DNA of 64,000 nucleotides from Bacteroides nordii WAL 11050 = JCM 12987 (GTDB lineage: Bacteria > Bacteroidota > Bacteroidia > Bacteroidales > Bacteroidaceae), in the NCBI GenBank assembly GCA_000613465.1, contig BAJA01000021.1, forward strand, positions 26,412-90,411. Reading direction: 5' to 3'. Positions 9,331 through 20,523 of this stretch are shown here, one piece after another. Below the pieces are notes generated by a model. The model was not told the origin of the DNA. It worked only from the letters and a program-made list of their open reading frames with translations, and searched no databases. The position numbers were made by a program, and so were the translations under genes. The first letter of the stretch is position 1, and each line of letters starts with the position of its first letter.

Positions 9331-9942
9331 ATGAATAATAAAAAAGACATTTTCATGCACGATGCACAGCTCATTAATGGAATAAGAAAAGGGGACCATG
9401 ATACATTCAGATTCATCTTTGACCATTACTATGCCTTGATGTGCTCCATTGCATATGAATATGTAGAAGATTATCACCTTAGCCAAAATATAGCGGAAGA
9501 TGTCATGCTCTCCATTTGGGAGAAAAGAGAACTACTGAATATTTCAACATCCGTAAAGTCGTATCTGCTAACTTCTGTACACAATAAAAGTATTGACTAT
9601 CTACGCAGTTATTCCCGGGAAGCAGAAGTAGTCAGCTTTGAAAGCGAAATTGGCTCATCGAGTTGCTATATTCCGGACCAAGAGATGTTTGAACAAATTA
9701 TTTTGTCGGAGCTGGAAGATAAAATAGAAGACATCATCCGGGAAATGCCGGAAGAATGTAGAAAAGTGTTTTTACTCAGCCGGTACGGTGACAAAAGTTA
9801 TGCTGAGATTGCCGACGAACTAAATATTTCTGTCAATACCGTAAAATACCACATAAAAAAAGCACTCAGCTTGCTTAGAGAAGAGTTGAAAGATTACATT
9901 CTTGCTATTACAGCCCTATATTTCTATCTCTTTAATCAATAA
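9331..9942 (+). CDS. ECF RNA polymerase sigma factor (Bacteroidetes family)
   Basis: 203 residues with sigma-70 region 2 (about 15-80: FDHYYALMCSIAYEYV ... LLTSVHNKSIDYLR) and region 4 (about 130-185), including the helix-turn-helix KSYAEIADELNISVNTVKYH. A hydrophobic C-terminal tail (LAITALYFYLFNQ) is common in this family. It directly precedes a FecR gene and an STN-containing SusC gene, the classic trans-envelope signalling cascade. Substrate binding at the outer membrane receptor would release this factor to transcribe the operon. An alternative start is the methionine at 9355. Confidence 0.92.
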   Translation: MNNKKDIFMHDAQLINGIRKGDHDTFRFIFDHYYALMCSIAYEYVEDYHLSQNIAEDVMLSIWEKRELLNISTSVKSYLLTSVHNKSIDYLRSYSREAEVVSFESEIGSSSCYIPDQEMFEQIILSELEDKIEDIIREMPEECRKVFLLSRYGDKSYAEIADELNISVNTVKYHIKKALSLLREELKDYILAITALYFYLFNQ

Positions 9943-9972
9943 AATCCGATTCGGACAGACTTCGTGATATCT

Positions 9973-10004
9973 TTTTCGATAAAAAATAAACTTTTTATCG
10001 AAAA
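9973..10004. promoter_or_regulatory. 13-bp inverted repeat between sigma and FecR genes
   Basis: Perfect 13-bp arms (9973-9985 and 9992-10004, TTTTCGATAAAAA and its complement) enclose a 6-base loop, with partial pairing outside. It starts 31 bases after the sigma gene stop. It may be an attenuator that lowers expression of the downstream genes, or an operator. Its own A/T-rich arms could also act as a weak terminator. Confidence 0.5.
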
Positions 10005-10066
10005 TATATCATTTCTCACTACCCTACTGAATTCTTCGGTCGTCCTACTTATAAAAGGCGACAAGT

Positions 10067-11173
10067 ATGAATAGTAATATTGATGTTTTTAATCTTATAG
10101 ACAAGCAGTTCTCCAAACGAATTTCAAAAGAAGAAGAAGCTGTTTTGAGAGCATGGTATGAAAGTAGTGCCGAAAACAGGCAACTATACAAAGAATACTA
10201 TTTCTTAATCAAAAGCATGCGTATATCCAGAAACAGATTTTTCTTCAAATCGGATATAGAATCTGCATATATGCATTTTGTAAAGAAGACCGGATTGAAA
10301 AAGCCCCGGAAAAGCAAACTACACTTTATCACTCTTCACCCATGGATGAAATATGCCGCTGTATTTGTTATCGCATTCGGATTAGGAGTGGGCTCTTATT
10401 ATGTATTTTCTCCATCCCCCTTTTCTTCTTATCTGGCACAAACCATCGAGATACCTTATGGCTCCAAGTCTAAAGTGACTTTGCCGGACGGAACTTCTGT
10501 CTGGTTAAATTCGGGTAGCCGCCTCTCATATCAGGAGAGCTTCGGACAATCTGATAGAAATGTTTCTTTGGATGGCGAAGCCTATTTTGAAGTTACTAAA
10601 AATAAACTTCTCCCATTCAGTGTTCTTTCCGGAAAAGTGAAAATTAAAGTACTCGGTACCAAATTCAACTTCAAATCATATGCAGAAGATGAAAGTGCCC
10701 GGGTTACTTTGGTTGAAGGTAGCTTGAATGTAGGCAGCATAGAAGGACAGGCAAAAAACATATTACTTATCCCCAACCAACAGGCTGTAATTAATAAAAA
10801 AGAGAATCGTGTAACTGTAAAAAGCGTAGATGCTCAAAGTTACGCAATGTGGACACAGCCCAAACAGGAAATACTGGATGCCATTTCGAGCAATGTAACC
10901 GGACAACCTACCGCAGCAATCCGGGTTCCCAGCGTAACATTAAGAAACACACTATTCTTTAATGAAGAACCTTTAAGCCAGATTGTACGCGATCTTGAAC
11001 GTGCATTCAACGTCAAAATAGAAATAAAAGACAAACAACTATGTACGGAGCGCTTCTATGGTGATTTCCGAAACGATGAAACAATAACGAAGATACTCGA
11101 TATTATGGCAGCTAACAACAACCTGCACTACACAATCAATGGAGATGAGATAATCATATCAAGAAATAATTAA
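10067..11173 (+). CDS. FecR-family anti-sigma factor
   Basis: 368 residues. A short cytoplasmic sigma-binding region (about 1-95) is followed by a single transmembrane helix (WMKYAAVFVIAFGLGVGSYYVF). The periplasmic FecR domain carries the typical blocks IPYGSKSKVTLPDGTSVWLNSGS, GEAYFEV and VLGTKFNFKSY. The C-terminal domain (about 295-365) is of the DUF4974 type (FFNEEPLSQIVRDLERAFNV). It should hold the upstream sigma factor inactive until the STN domain of the downstream SusC signals. The gene stands 124 bases after sigma and 23 bases before susC-like. Confidence 0.92.
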   Translation: MNSNIDVFNLIDKQFSKRISKEEEAVLRAWYESSAENRQLYKEYYFLIKSMRISRNRFFFKSDIESAYMHFVKKTGLKKPRKSKLHFITLHPWMKYAAVFVIAFGLGVGSYYVFSPSPFSSYLAQTIEIPYGSKSKVTLPDGTSVWLNSGSRLSYQESFGQSDRNVSLDGEAYFEVTKNKLLPFSVLSGKVKIKVLGTKFNFKSYAEDESARVTLVEGSLNVGSIEGQAKNILLIPNQQAVINKKENRVTVKSVDAQSYAMWTQPKQEILDAISSNVTGQPTAAIRVPSVTLRNTLFFNEEPLSQIVRDLERAFNVKIEIKDKQLCTERFYGDFRNDETITKILDIMAANNNLHYTINGDEIIISRNN

Positions 11174-11196
11174 TTACAACTTTAACAATAGCGCCG

Positions 11197-14100
11197 ATGT
11201 ATGTAAAAGAATGGAAAGCCCTCATGAAGATGGCTTTAATCACCTGTTTTCTGGTCTGTGCACAAATCGTTTCTGCTCAGGAGAAAAATATATCTCTTGA
11301 ACTGAAAAATGTAACAGTCAAAGAAGCTTTAGAACAGCTAAAAGCAAAAACTACTTATTCGTTGTGGTTTAATGTAAGTGAAGTGGACCTGGGACGAAAA
11401 ATAACGATCAATTTCCAGGATAAGTCCATTAACGAAGCGTTAGACATTATCCTGAAAGGGCAAGCTTTGAATTATGAAATAAAAGATAAATACATTCAGA
11501 TATTCAAGCCCCGGCAAAACTCTGAGAAAGGGAAAAACAAACAAATATCAGGTACAGTAGTAGATGATATGGGAGAGAGTCTGCCGGGGGTAAGCGTCAG
11601 GTTTAAAGAAGATGCTACGGTAGGTACGGTAACCGACCTCGACGGACATTTTCAGATAAGTATTCCTGAAAAAGCAAAGACCCTGATTGTTTCTTACATC
11701 GGAATGGAGACTAAAGAGTTACCTATCAAAGAGGGTAACATAAAAATTACGCTTAGTTCAGATTCCCAAATGCTGGAAGAGGTCGTTGTAACAGGTATGA
11801 CTAAAGTGGATAAACGTTTGTTTACCGGTGCAACTGACAGGCTTAAAGCAGAAGATGCACGTTTGGACGGTATACCGGACGTAAGCCGTGCTTTGGAAGG
11901 ACGTTCCGCCGGAGTATCTGTACAAAATGTATCCGGAACGTTTGGTACAGCCCCGAAAATACGTGTCCGCGGTGCCACTTCTATTTATGGTAGTTCGAAA
12001 CCTTTATGGGTCGTTGACGGAGTGGTTATGGAAGATGCGGTAGAAATTGATGCCGACGACTTATCTTCCGGTGATGCTGTAACCCTGATAAGTTCGGCGA
12101 TAGCCGGACTAAGTGCCGATGATATTGAAAGCTTTCAGATTTTGAAAGACGGATCGGCTACTTCAATATATGGTGCCAGAGCAATGGCAGGTGTTGTGGT
12201 TATTACTACCAAAAGGGGGCAAGCCGGTGTCAGCCGCATTAACTATACGGGAGAATTTACATCCCGATTAAAGCCTAATTATGACAATTTCAACATAATG
12301 GGTTCTCAGGAACAGATGGGTGTTTACAATGAAATGGCAGAAAAAGGCTGGTTGATTTTCTCCGACACTTACAGAGCTTCCAACAGTGGAGTATATGGAA
12401 AAATGTATCAACTCATTAATTCCTATAACCCCAAAAATCAATCGTGGGGATTAGTGAATACTCCGGAAGCACAGGCTGCCTACCTTCAAATGGCCGAAAT
12501 GAGAAATACAAACTGGTTTGATGAATTGTTCAACAATAACATTACCATGAACCACTCAATAAGTATCAGTTCTGGTACGGAGAAAGCTAAATACTACGGT
12601 TCAATCAGTATTTACAATGATCCGGGATGGACAAAGGCCAGCTCGGTTAAGAGATATACAGCCAATGCAAACGCTTCTTTCAATCTTTCTAATAACCTGA
12701 CGTTGACATTATTATCCAATGGTTCATACAGAAAGCAGAAGGCTCCCGGAACTTTAAGCCAGGAGATAGATGTGGTAAGCGGAGAAGTCAGACGGGATTT
12801 TGACATCAACCCGTATAGCTACGCATTGAATACTTCAAGAACATTAGCATTGAAAGATGCTGACGGACTTGTATATTATACAAGAAATTATGCCCCTTTC
12901 AACATCCTGAATGAATTAGATAAAAACTATATTGACCTGGATGTAGTAGACCTTAAATTTCAGGGTGAACTAAACTGGAAAATTATCAAAGGACTCGAAG
13001 CTAATGTAGTAGGAGCCGTAAAATATCAGATGACTTCACAGGACCATCTGATAAAAGAGAATTCAAACCAACCGGAAGCATATCGTGCAGCAGGGGACGC
13101 TACTATACGCGACAGGAATCCTCTATTATATAAAAATCCGGATGTCCCCAATTCTTTGCCTGTTGTCGTTTTGCCGGAAGGAGGTATATTCGATAAAAAC
13201 GAATATAAATTATTAGGCTATGATTTCAGAGCCAGTTTAAGCTACAATACAAGTTTCAAAGACAAACATATCATGAATCTGTTTGCCGGAACAGAAGCCA
13301 ACTCAGCCGACCGGACCCAATACTGGTCAAGAGGATGGGGATATCAATACGAAAAAGGAGGTATACCTTTTTATGATTATCTGATATTTAAGCAAGGAAT
13401 AGAACAAAATAACCAGTATTACTACAACGATTTGACCTATTCACGCAACCTCGCCTTTTTCGGGATGGGAACCTATTCATATATGGGGAAATATACAGCT
13501 ACCGGAACAATCCGCTATGAGGGTTCCAACAGACTGGGTAAAGCCCGTTCGGCCCGCTGGCTACCCACATGGAATGTAGCTGCTGCGTGGAATATGCACG
13601 AAGAAGAATTCTTTGAGAAGCTAACTCCGGCTCTGTCTCATTTTACCTTGAAAGCATCCTATAGTCTTACAGCCGACAGAGGACCTGCTTTTGTCACCAA
13701 TTCTCGTGTTGTATATCGTAACTACTCCCCTTTTCGTCCTTTTGCAGGTGTGAAAGAATCAGGTTTGCAAATAGAAGATCTGGAAAACAGTGAATTGACT
13801 TACGAGAAGAAACATGAGTTTAATGTGGGTGCCGACTTTGGCTTCATTGACAACAGAATTAATCTGAGCCTGGATTATTATACCCGTAATAACTACGACT
13901 TAATAGGCTTATCAACACTCAAGGCGGTGGCGGACAGGGTACTAAGTATGCCAATGTAGCTTCCATGAAATCAAGCGGAGTGGAATTTACCTTATCAACA
14001 AAAAATATACGTACTAAAGATTTTCAGTGGACCACGGATTTCATCTTCTCAAAATCAAAGAATGAAATAACCGAACTGGATTCGAAAGCACGTGTAATGA

Positions 14101-14807
14101 GCCTTATCTCCGGTATGGGATTTGCAGAAAAAGGGTATCCTGTACGTGCATTATTTTCCATTCCGTTCCAGGGTCTGAATGAAGATGGACTCCCTACTTT
14201 TATCAACGAAGACGGAGAGGTTACAATTACAGATATCAACTTCCAGGAAGCCCTAAAGAAAGATTTTCTGAAATACGAAGGTCCTACCGACCCGACTATT
14301 ACCGGAAGTTTCGGCAATATCTTTTCGTACAAGAGTTTTAAATTGAATGTTTTCATGACTTATTCTTTTGGAAATGTAGTTCGTCTTGACCCTGTATTCA
14401 AAAGCGAGTACTCCGATCTGGACGCTATGCCTAAGGAATTCAGGAACAGATGGACCGTACCGGGAGATGAAGCCTATACCAACATACCCGTTATAGCTCA
14501 TACCCGTCAGGTGAAAGATATTCCAAACCTGAAATATGCCTATAATGCATATAACTATTCGGATGTTCGTGTAGCAAAAGGTGACTTCATCCGAATGAAA
14601 GAAATCTCTTTGTCATATGATTTCAATCCAGCCTGGATCAAACAGTTCAAGCTGAACAATCTACAACTTAAATTACAAGCTACAAACCTATTTCTGATTT
14701 ATTCGGATTCCAAATTAAACGGACAGGATCCGGAATTCTTCCGCTCCGGAGGAGTTGCTTCTCCCGTACCCAAACAGTTCACTTTAACTTTAAGACTTGG
14801 ATTATAA
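11197..14807 (+). pseudogene. SusC-like TonB-dependent transporter with STN domain, frameshifted
   Basis: An outer membrane transporter, about 1203 residues if repaired. After the signal peptide come an STN (secretin/TonB short N-terminal) domain at about 30-105, a CarboxypepD_reg-like domain (ISGTVVDDMGESLPG), a plug (VVVTGMTKVDKRLF ... SATSIYGARAMAGVVVITTK) and a barrel. The first frame stops at 13959. The second resumes as QGGGGQGTKYANVASMKSSG, entered at about 13920, and runs to 14807. One base is missing near 13914-13920, probably a consensus error. The STN domain passes the ligand signal to FecR, and the partner SusD follows at once. No glycosidase is in the operon, so the cargo may not be a glycan. 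Confidence 0.88.
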
Positions 14808-14817
14808 AAAGACTGCA

Positions 14818-16353
14818 ATGAATATGAAACATAAAAATAAATACTCAACATGGTTTGGAGTCACAGTAATGCTCCTGATGATATCCTCTTGTGACGGTTT
14901 TCTGGATAAAATGCCGGATAACAGAACCGAGCTCGACAATAACGAGAAAGTACTGCAACTGCTCGTCTCAGCCTATTCTACCGGAACTTACGTACAAGTT
15001 ACAGAATTAATGTCTGATAATGTTGCAGATAACGGTCCGCTCTATATCTCTTACAATAAAAGTGTGGAAGAAAGCTACAAATGGCAGGATTTTACAGATA
15101 ACCAGCAGGATACTCCACAATTTATCTGGAATGAGTACTATAAGGCAATAGCCGCCGCCAATCATGCATTGGAATACCTCAGTACTTCCGAAGGAGACGA
15201 CGAAACAGAAGTGGCTGCCAAAGGAGAAGCTCTTATCTGTCGCGCATACTCGCACTTCATTCTGGCCAATGTCTTTTGTAAAGCATATAATGCACAAACA
15301 AGCAGTGCAGACCTGGGAATACCTTACGTAGAAAAACCGGAAAAAATAGTATCCGGAAAATACGAAAGGGGGACTGTTGCGGAAGTATATGAAAAGATAA
15401 ATCGTGATATAGAAGAAGGCCTGCCACTTATTGACGACACAAAGTACAAAAGTACTGTTATCAAATACCATTTTAATCAGAAAGCAGCTTATGCTTTTGC
15501 CGCACGATTCAACCTGTATTATGGCAATTATGATAAAGCTGCCCAATATGCAACAAAGGCCATTGGAGACAATCCGGCAAAAGTGCTCCGTAACCTTACG
15601 CAATACCAGAGCATTGCCGCTGCAAAAGATTGTGGTATTGCCTATGTAAAAGCTGAATTACCATGTAATCTCCTGTTAATGCCCGCTACATCTATGTGGA
15701 ATTACAACCACTGGAGCTCTAAATATTGCAGATATGCAATGAATACAGCCAAACTGCAGGAAACCTACTGGAGCTTAGGACCCTGGGTAACTCCGGAATA
15801 TCTTTATCATGCCAATAAGATATATGGAGGCGATCAGACATCCTACTATCCCAAACTCTATGGATTTATTGAGTATACGGATGTCATATCCGGCATAGGA
15901 TATCTGAACATTGTAAATACGGTTTTCACTACTGATGAAACGCTTCTTTGCCGCGCAGAAGCATATATACATATGAAAGATTATGCCAATGCAGCAAAAG
16001 ATCTGATCTCCTGGTATGATTCACACACTATAAAAGGGGTAAAACCGCTGACTGAAGATTACATCAATGCCTATTACAAAACAGCAGATAAAGCATTGCG
16101 TCCGGAGTTAAACCCAATGTTTGAGATTGAGAGTGACAAACAGCTAAACTTTATGTACTGTCTTTTGCACTTCCGACGTATAGAAACCGCACATGAAGGC
16201 CTCAGGTGGTTTGACATTAAACGATTCGGTATCGAAATCAAACACAACATATCCGGGCAAGCTGACGATATCCTGACAAAAGACGATCCCAGAAGAGTAT
16301 TGCAGTTACCTGCAGATGCAATCGGAGCCGGTATGCAACCTAATCCCAGATAA
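14818..16353 (+). CDS. SusD/RagB-like outer membrane lipoprotein
   Basis: 511 residues from the ATG at 14818. The frame extends to a TTG at 14797 inside the SusC gene, but only the ATG start gives a proper lipoprotein signal, with the lipobox at LMISSC. SusD features include the helical TPR-like core (KGEALICRAYSHFILANVFCKAY) and the C-terminal HFRRIETAHEGLRWFDIKRFG. It forms the lid over the preceding SusC and binds the same cargo at the cell surface. Confidence 0.92.
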   Translation: MNMKHKNKYSTWFGVTVMLLMISSCDGFLDKMPDNRTELDNNEKVLQLLVSAYSTGTYVQVTELMSDNVADNGPLYISYNKSVEESYKWQDFTDNQQDTPQFIWNEYYKAIAAANHALEYLSTSEGDDETEVAAKGEALICRAYSHFILANVFCKAYNAQTSSADLGIPYVEKPEKIVSGKYERGTVAEVYEKINRDIEEGLPLIDDTKYKSTVIKYHFNQKAAYAFAARFNLYYGNYDKAAQYATKAIGDNPAKVLRNLTQYQSIAAAKDCGIAYVKAELPCNLLLMPATSMWNYNHWSSKYCRYAMNTAKLQETYWSLGPWVTPEYLYHANKIYGGDQTSYYPKLYGFIEYTDVISGIGYLNIVNTVFTTDETLLCRAEAYIHMKDYANAAKDLISWYDSHTIKGVKPLTEDYINAYYKTADKALRPELNPMFEIESDKQLNFMYCLLHFRRIETAHEGLRWFDIKRFGIEIKHNISGQADDILTKDDPRRVLQLPADAIGAGMQPNPR

Positions 16354-16377
16354 TAATAAATAAATGTACAAAAATAT

Positions 16378-17277
16378 ATGAAGAAGATTTTATTATACAC
16401 ATTAGCAATCTTTTTAACCGGAGTGATGATATCTTCCTGCTCTGATGATGAATTTGGAGAAAGTATTTTTAATACAACTCCTCGTGAGCGCACAGAGTTT
16501 GACAATTGGTTGCTTCAAAACTATGTGAAAGAATATAATATTGATTTCAAATACCGGATGGAAGACATAGAAGCAGACATGTCATACAATCTTATTCCGG
16601 CTGAAGTGGAGAAGTCAAAAAAACTAGCAAAAATTATCAAGTATCTGTGGCTTGAATCTTACGATGAGATATTCGACAAAACCGGAAAAAACAAGGACTT
16701 CATGAGAACTTATGCACCCAAAGTCATTCTGCTGGTTGGTTCATCAGCCATCAATGCCTCTTCTTCTACAGAAGTATTAGGTTCGGCAGAAGCTGGCATC
16801 AAAGTCATATTATATAAGGTGAATGCCATAGATCCTACAGACGTAGAGATGTTGAATGAATACTATTTTGAAACAATGCATCATGAATTTGCTCACATCC
16901 TGCACCAGAAAAAAAACTATCCTACCGAATATAATCAAATATCTGCAGCCGACTACTCCTCTACCGGCTGGCAAAACAGAACGGAACAACAAGCCTGGAA
17001 ACTTGGTTTCGTCACCCCCTATGCAGGTATGGAACCACAAGAAGACTTCGTAGAAGTAATAGCCAACTATCTTGTTAAACCGGATGGTTTCTGGGAGAAC
17101 ATGCTGGCAAATGCAGGAACAGAGGGAGCTACCAAAATACAAACCAAGTTCGATATGGTAAAAGAATGGCTAATGACTGCGTGGAATATTGACATTGATG
17201 AATTAAGAACCATTATCATCAGACGTTCCGGAGATATTGATTCAATTTTAAATGAAAAAATAGCATACAATGAATAA
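16378..17277 (+). CDS. Putative zinc-binding metallopeptidase lipoprotein
   Basis: 299 residues with a lipoprotein signal (LTGVMISSCSDD). The zinc-peptidase motif HEFAH lies at 169-173, and a downstream acidic segment (QEDFVEVIANYLVK) could supply the third ligand. This fits the Bacteroidetes putative zinc-binding metallopeptidase family (Peptidase_Mx1-like, by recall). It is encoded between SusD and a DUF4302-like lipoprotein and overlaps the latter by eight bases. A surface peptidase next to SusCD suggests a protein or peptide-borne nutrient. That is inference, because several members of the family have no known activity. Confidence 0.75.
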   Translation: MKKILLYTLAIFLTGVMISSCSDDEFGESIFNTTPRERTEFDNWLLQNYVKEYNIDFKYRMEDIEADMSYNLIPAEVEKSKKLAKIIKYLWLESYDEIFDKTGKNKDFMRTYAPKVILLVGSSAINASSSTEVLGSAEAGIKVILYKVNAIDPTDVEMLNEYYFETMHHEFAHILHQKKNYPTEYNQISAADYSSTGWQNRTEQQAWKLGFVTPYAGMEPQEDFVEVIANYLVKPDGFWENMLANAGTEGATKIQTKFDMVKEWLMTAWNIDIDELRTIIIRRSGDIDSILNEKIAYNE

Positions 17278-18551
17278 ATTAGCTTATACTATCATTGCTT
17301 TGTTTACATTGTGCATTACTTCATGCTCAGATGAAAAAAACATATTTGACAGTTCTTCTGCCAACAGGATGAATGCAATGTTGCAACAGTGTAAAGAAAT
17401 ACTGACTGGATCGGAAAACGGATGGATTTTTGAATATTACCCCGAAGATAACAAATACGGAGGGTTCCGTTTCTACATGGTCTTCTCTAAACAGGGAGAA
17501 GTAAGTATTACTGCAGAGTCGCCCATACTGGAATCACCGGGTGACCAAGCCACAAGTATGTATCAGATAAAGGGAGACATGGGCCCTATATTAAGTTTTG
17601 ATACATACAATCACATACTGCACCAGTTCTCCGATCCCAATCCGGATGGACTTGGTTACGAGGGTGACTATGAATTCATCATTCTTAATGTAGCCAAAGA
17701 CAAAATCGAGTTAAAGGGAAAAAAGAATGGGACTAAAATGCAAATGATCCCTCTGCCCAATGATATGACATGGGAAAGTTACAGTAGTAAGCTGGATAAG
17801 ATGATAGAAGCTTTCCCGGGATTCACCATGCGTTTGAATGTAAATGGTACTACTATTGAAATGGAAGAATCTGAAGAGATAGGACGTTACCAGACTTTCA
17901 ACCTGCCGGAAGGAGTCAGCTCATCAGCCGAAGGGATGGCCTATATCTATACTACAGATGGCATCAAATTCAAAGAGCCTATAACCATTGCAGGAAAAAC
18001 AATACAGAATTTCACTGCTTCGGAAGATAAAACTCACCTGACTTGTACAGACGAAGGAGCAGACAATGTACAAATCACACAGATGCCTTTAGGAGAAGCA
18101 TTTGTAACAAAAAAAGGTAACTGGTTCTTTGACACGAAACAGATGGGGCCGATTTACTACCATGTGGAATACTGCTGCCGAAAACATGAAAAAAGACCTT
18201 TATGGACAAGGTCCGGAAGAGTTACAACAGGCCTCTTTACAAAGTCCTTATCAGGTATTTACTATATACAGTTATTCAATTAATGACAGAAAATTGTATA
18301 GTGCTAATTTTTATATGGACTTCGTTCCGATAAAAGATGCCGACCAGGTGAAAATAATTTTCGCTGGAGGAGGAGATGATTTCGCCAGATACTTCTATAT
18401 GGAATATTTCAAAATGATTCTAGGATACATGAGTGATGACGAACCATACAACATGACTTATAACAACCTGAAAAGTCCAAGTGAAATCACATTCAGAAGA
18501 AACGATAATCCCGACGTCGTTTGGTTCAAAACAATCAGATACATTAAATAA
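17270..18551 (+). pseudogene. DUF4302-like lipoprotein, frameshifted
   Basis: About 426 residues if repaired. The lipoprotein signal (LFTLCITSCSDEK) leads into an N-terminal part, ENGWIFEYYPEDNKYGGFRFYMVF, that resembles DUF4302 proteins of SusCD operons. The first frame runs on to 18283 in unrelated sequence. The true C-terminus (WNTAAENMKKDLYGQGPEE ... FRRNDNPDVVWFKTIRYIK) is in another frame and ends at 18551. The change is one extra base between 18145 and about 18165, most simply in the GGGG run at 18145-18148. Likely a surface accessory protein of the SusCD complex. Function unknown. Confidence 0.72.
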
Positions 18552-18570
18552 CCACATAAAAATTACGAAT

Positions 18571-20424
18571 ATGAAAAGAAAGAGTTTTTACATTTTTATT
18601 CAGATGGTTTTATTCATCTCTTTTGCTTGTTCACAGGTGAATGCCCAACAAATCAAGCCACAAAGAAATAAAACGGAGAAAGTAGGTACACCGGAAGTAA
18701 CAAACTCCCGGACAGTAACAACGCGGGCCACTACATTAGGCACTTTACCCTATTCTAATGATTTTGACAGTTATGAGATTCGGACTGTCCCCGAAGGATG
18801 GGTTTGTACAGGTGACAAAGATGCTTTTGCCATCACAACTTTCAACGGTTGGAAAAATATATATTCCGAACCCAATTGTCTGGGTGTCTATTCTTCTGCA
18901 ACAGAAAATAACTGGGCATATACTCCCGGATTTGAAATGAAAGCCGGAAGAATCTATCATGCCAGTTTCTGGCTATTGGCTCCCGGGCTTTCTGAATCGG
19001 CCAATAAGAGCGAAAGCTTACGCTTTACTGTTGGTAAAGGACAATCAAAAGAAGCTGATTGTATCACATTGGTAGATTTAAAAAATATAAAGTACAAAGA
19101 ATGGAAAAAAGTAGAGGCTGATTTCATACCTGAAACCGATGGTATCTATTACTTTGGAATCGGTTTTACTACGATCGTTGCAAATGGTGTAGGAATAGAC
19201 AATTTTGAAGTCTATGATAATGAAAATCCTTTTCCGGCTGTAGCTAAATACGTTGCGTACGGTGGTCTTTGGTCAACTCATGCTAATCACATAAAAGAGC
19301 GTCTGCGCTATGTATATCCGGAACAACCCATTTCATTCATTAATCAATCAAAATATGCAACTGATTACCAATGGAACACATTCGGGAATCCGGCTACTAC
19401 TACCGAAGAAAGTCCGGTTGTAACCTATTCGGAGAGTGGAGATTACAAACCTCTGTTGACTGTAAAAAACTCTAAATCCACTGATTCATTCTCAGACATT
19501 GTAAATGTAGGTATTTTAGGAAAAGAGGATGTTACAGACATTGTCGCTAACATATCGGACATGTATGACGAACTGTTCCTGCCGGAAACAGATGTTCCCG
19601 GTTCGAATGACTACGTTAGTGGCATAAACAGATATTATACCACCTTTGCTGAAAGATTTGAACTGCCTGCTGACGCTGAAGCAACCGTCAGTGCCGTTCA
19701 TTTCAGATTGTATGTATATAAAGCAGCTACCATTAACAAAGGTAAACCTGTAAAAGTCAGATTATATGGAGAGAAATGGGGAGCACCGGATCCGGATAAT
19801 GTATTTGGAGAATATGTTACAACAATGAGCGGTGCTTTCGGTACTACCTCTGTAGACTACGAAAATGTCATCAGAAAAATTAAATTTGCAACTCCTATAA
19901 AAGTCAAAGGAACATTCTATTTATCTATAGAACTGGACGAATCTATCGTACCGGACGCAACTACCAAATTAGCTTTGGCTTGTGATGCGTACAGAGCAGA
20001 TAAAGTTGCTTCTGCTTATGTCCGGATTCATGCAGCAGGAGCCGCAGAGTTGAATCTTAACGGAGGATGGTATTGTGTACCTGATCTTCCCTGGCCGTTT
20101 AACGAGATTGATAAAACCGGATTCTCTTTCTATCTATCACCGGAAATGACTTTCCATCAGGTAAAAGGAACTTCTATCAACAAGGTAGAAGACAATAAGA
20201 TCAGCGTTTATCCAACGGTATTCCACTCTGACTTCAACATAAAAACCGGAGATAATACATCGAAATTAATTCGTGTATTCAATGCTAACGGACAAACCGT
20301 TTATGAGAAGACTACAAATGAAGCTAATATAACTGTTACGGGGGCAAACTGGGCCGAAGGCATTTACCTGATAAGAGTTGGAGGCGACTCTATCAATGCT
20401 TCTATAAAAGTCATCAAAAAATAA
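18571..20424 (+). CDS. Secreted PKD/choice-of-anchor protein with sorting tail
   Basis: 617 residues from the ATG at 18571. The frame is open further upstream, but only this start gives a signal peptide (FIQMVLFISFACSQVNAQQ). Residues about 55-205 form a jelly-roll like the choice-of-anchor domain (LPYSNDFDSYE ... WAYTPGFEMKAGRIYHASFW). Residues about 225-310 form a PKD-like domain (FINQSKYATDYQWNTFGNP). The last 75 residues are a clear type IX-like sorting tail (KISVYPTVFHSDFNI ... WAEGIYLIRV). No catalytic motif is visible. It is probably an exported binding or adhesion protein made with the uptake operon. Confidence 0.75.
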   Translation: MKRKSFYIFIQMVLFISFACSQVNAQQIKPQRNKTEKVGTPEVTNSRTVTTRATTLGTLPYSNDFDSYEIRTVPEGWVCTGDKDAFAITTFNGWKNIYSEPNCLGVYSSATENNWAYTPGFEMKAGRIYHASFWLLAPGLSESANKSESLRFTVGKGQSKEADCITLVDLKNIKYKEWKKVEADFIPETDGIYYFGIGFTTIVANGVGIDNFEVYDNENPFPAVAKYVAYGGLWSTHANHIKERLRYVYPEQPISFINQSKYATDYQWNTFGNPATTTEESPVVTYSESGDYKPLLTVKNSKSTDSFSDIVNVGILGKEDVTDIVANISDMYDELFLPETDVPGSNDYVSGINRYYTTFAERFELPADAEATVSAVHFRLYVYKAATINKGKPVKVRLYGEKWGAPDPDNVFGEYVTTMSGAFGTTSVDYENVIRKIKFATPIKVKGTFYLSIELDESIVPDATTKLALACDAYRADKVASAYVRIHAAGAAELNLNGGWYCVPDLPWPFNEIDKTGFSFYLSPEMTFHQVKGTSINKVEDNKISVYPTVFHSDFNIKTGDNTSKLIRVFNANGQTVYEKTTNEANITVTGANWAEGIYLIRVGGDSINASIKVIKK

Positions 20425-20453
20425 AACTCTCTCTCTTTACTTTATTCTTAACA

Positions 20454-20495
20454 ATTGTCCGGGCGTAAAATCCCGTATTTGACGTCCCGGACAAT
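20454..20495 (+). terminator. Intercistronic hairpin in the uptake operon
   Basis: Perfect 10-bp arms (ATTGTCCGGG at 20454-20463 and its complement at 20486-20495) with a 22-base loop, followed by a weakly T-rich stretch. It lies in the 99-base gap before the leucine-rich repeat gene and could attenuate or stabilise the transcript. Confidence 0.45.
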
Positions 20496-20523
20496 ATTTA
20501 TTCACTAATACACATCGGAAGAT

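Noticed and set aside
13914..13922. Programmed frameshift or phase variation in the first SusC gene
   Set aside because: There is no slippery heptamer, long homopolymer or short tandem repeat at the site, and similar one-base losses occur in unrelated genes across the window.
15007..15603. 198-codon frame antisense to the first SusD gene
   Set aside because: It is hydrophobic and cysteine-rich only because it mirrors the SusD coding sequence. The plus-strand protein is clear.
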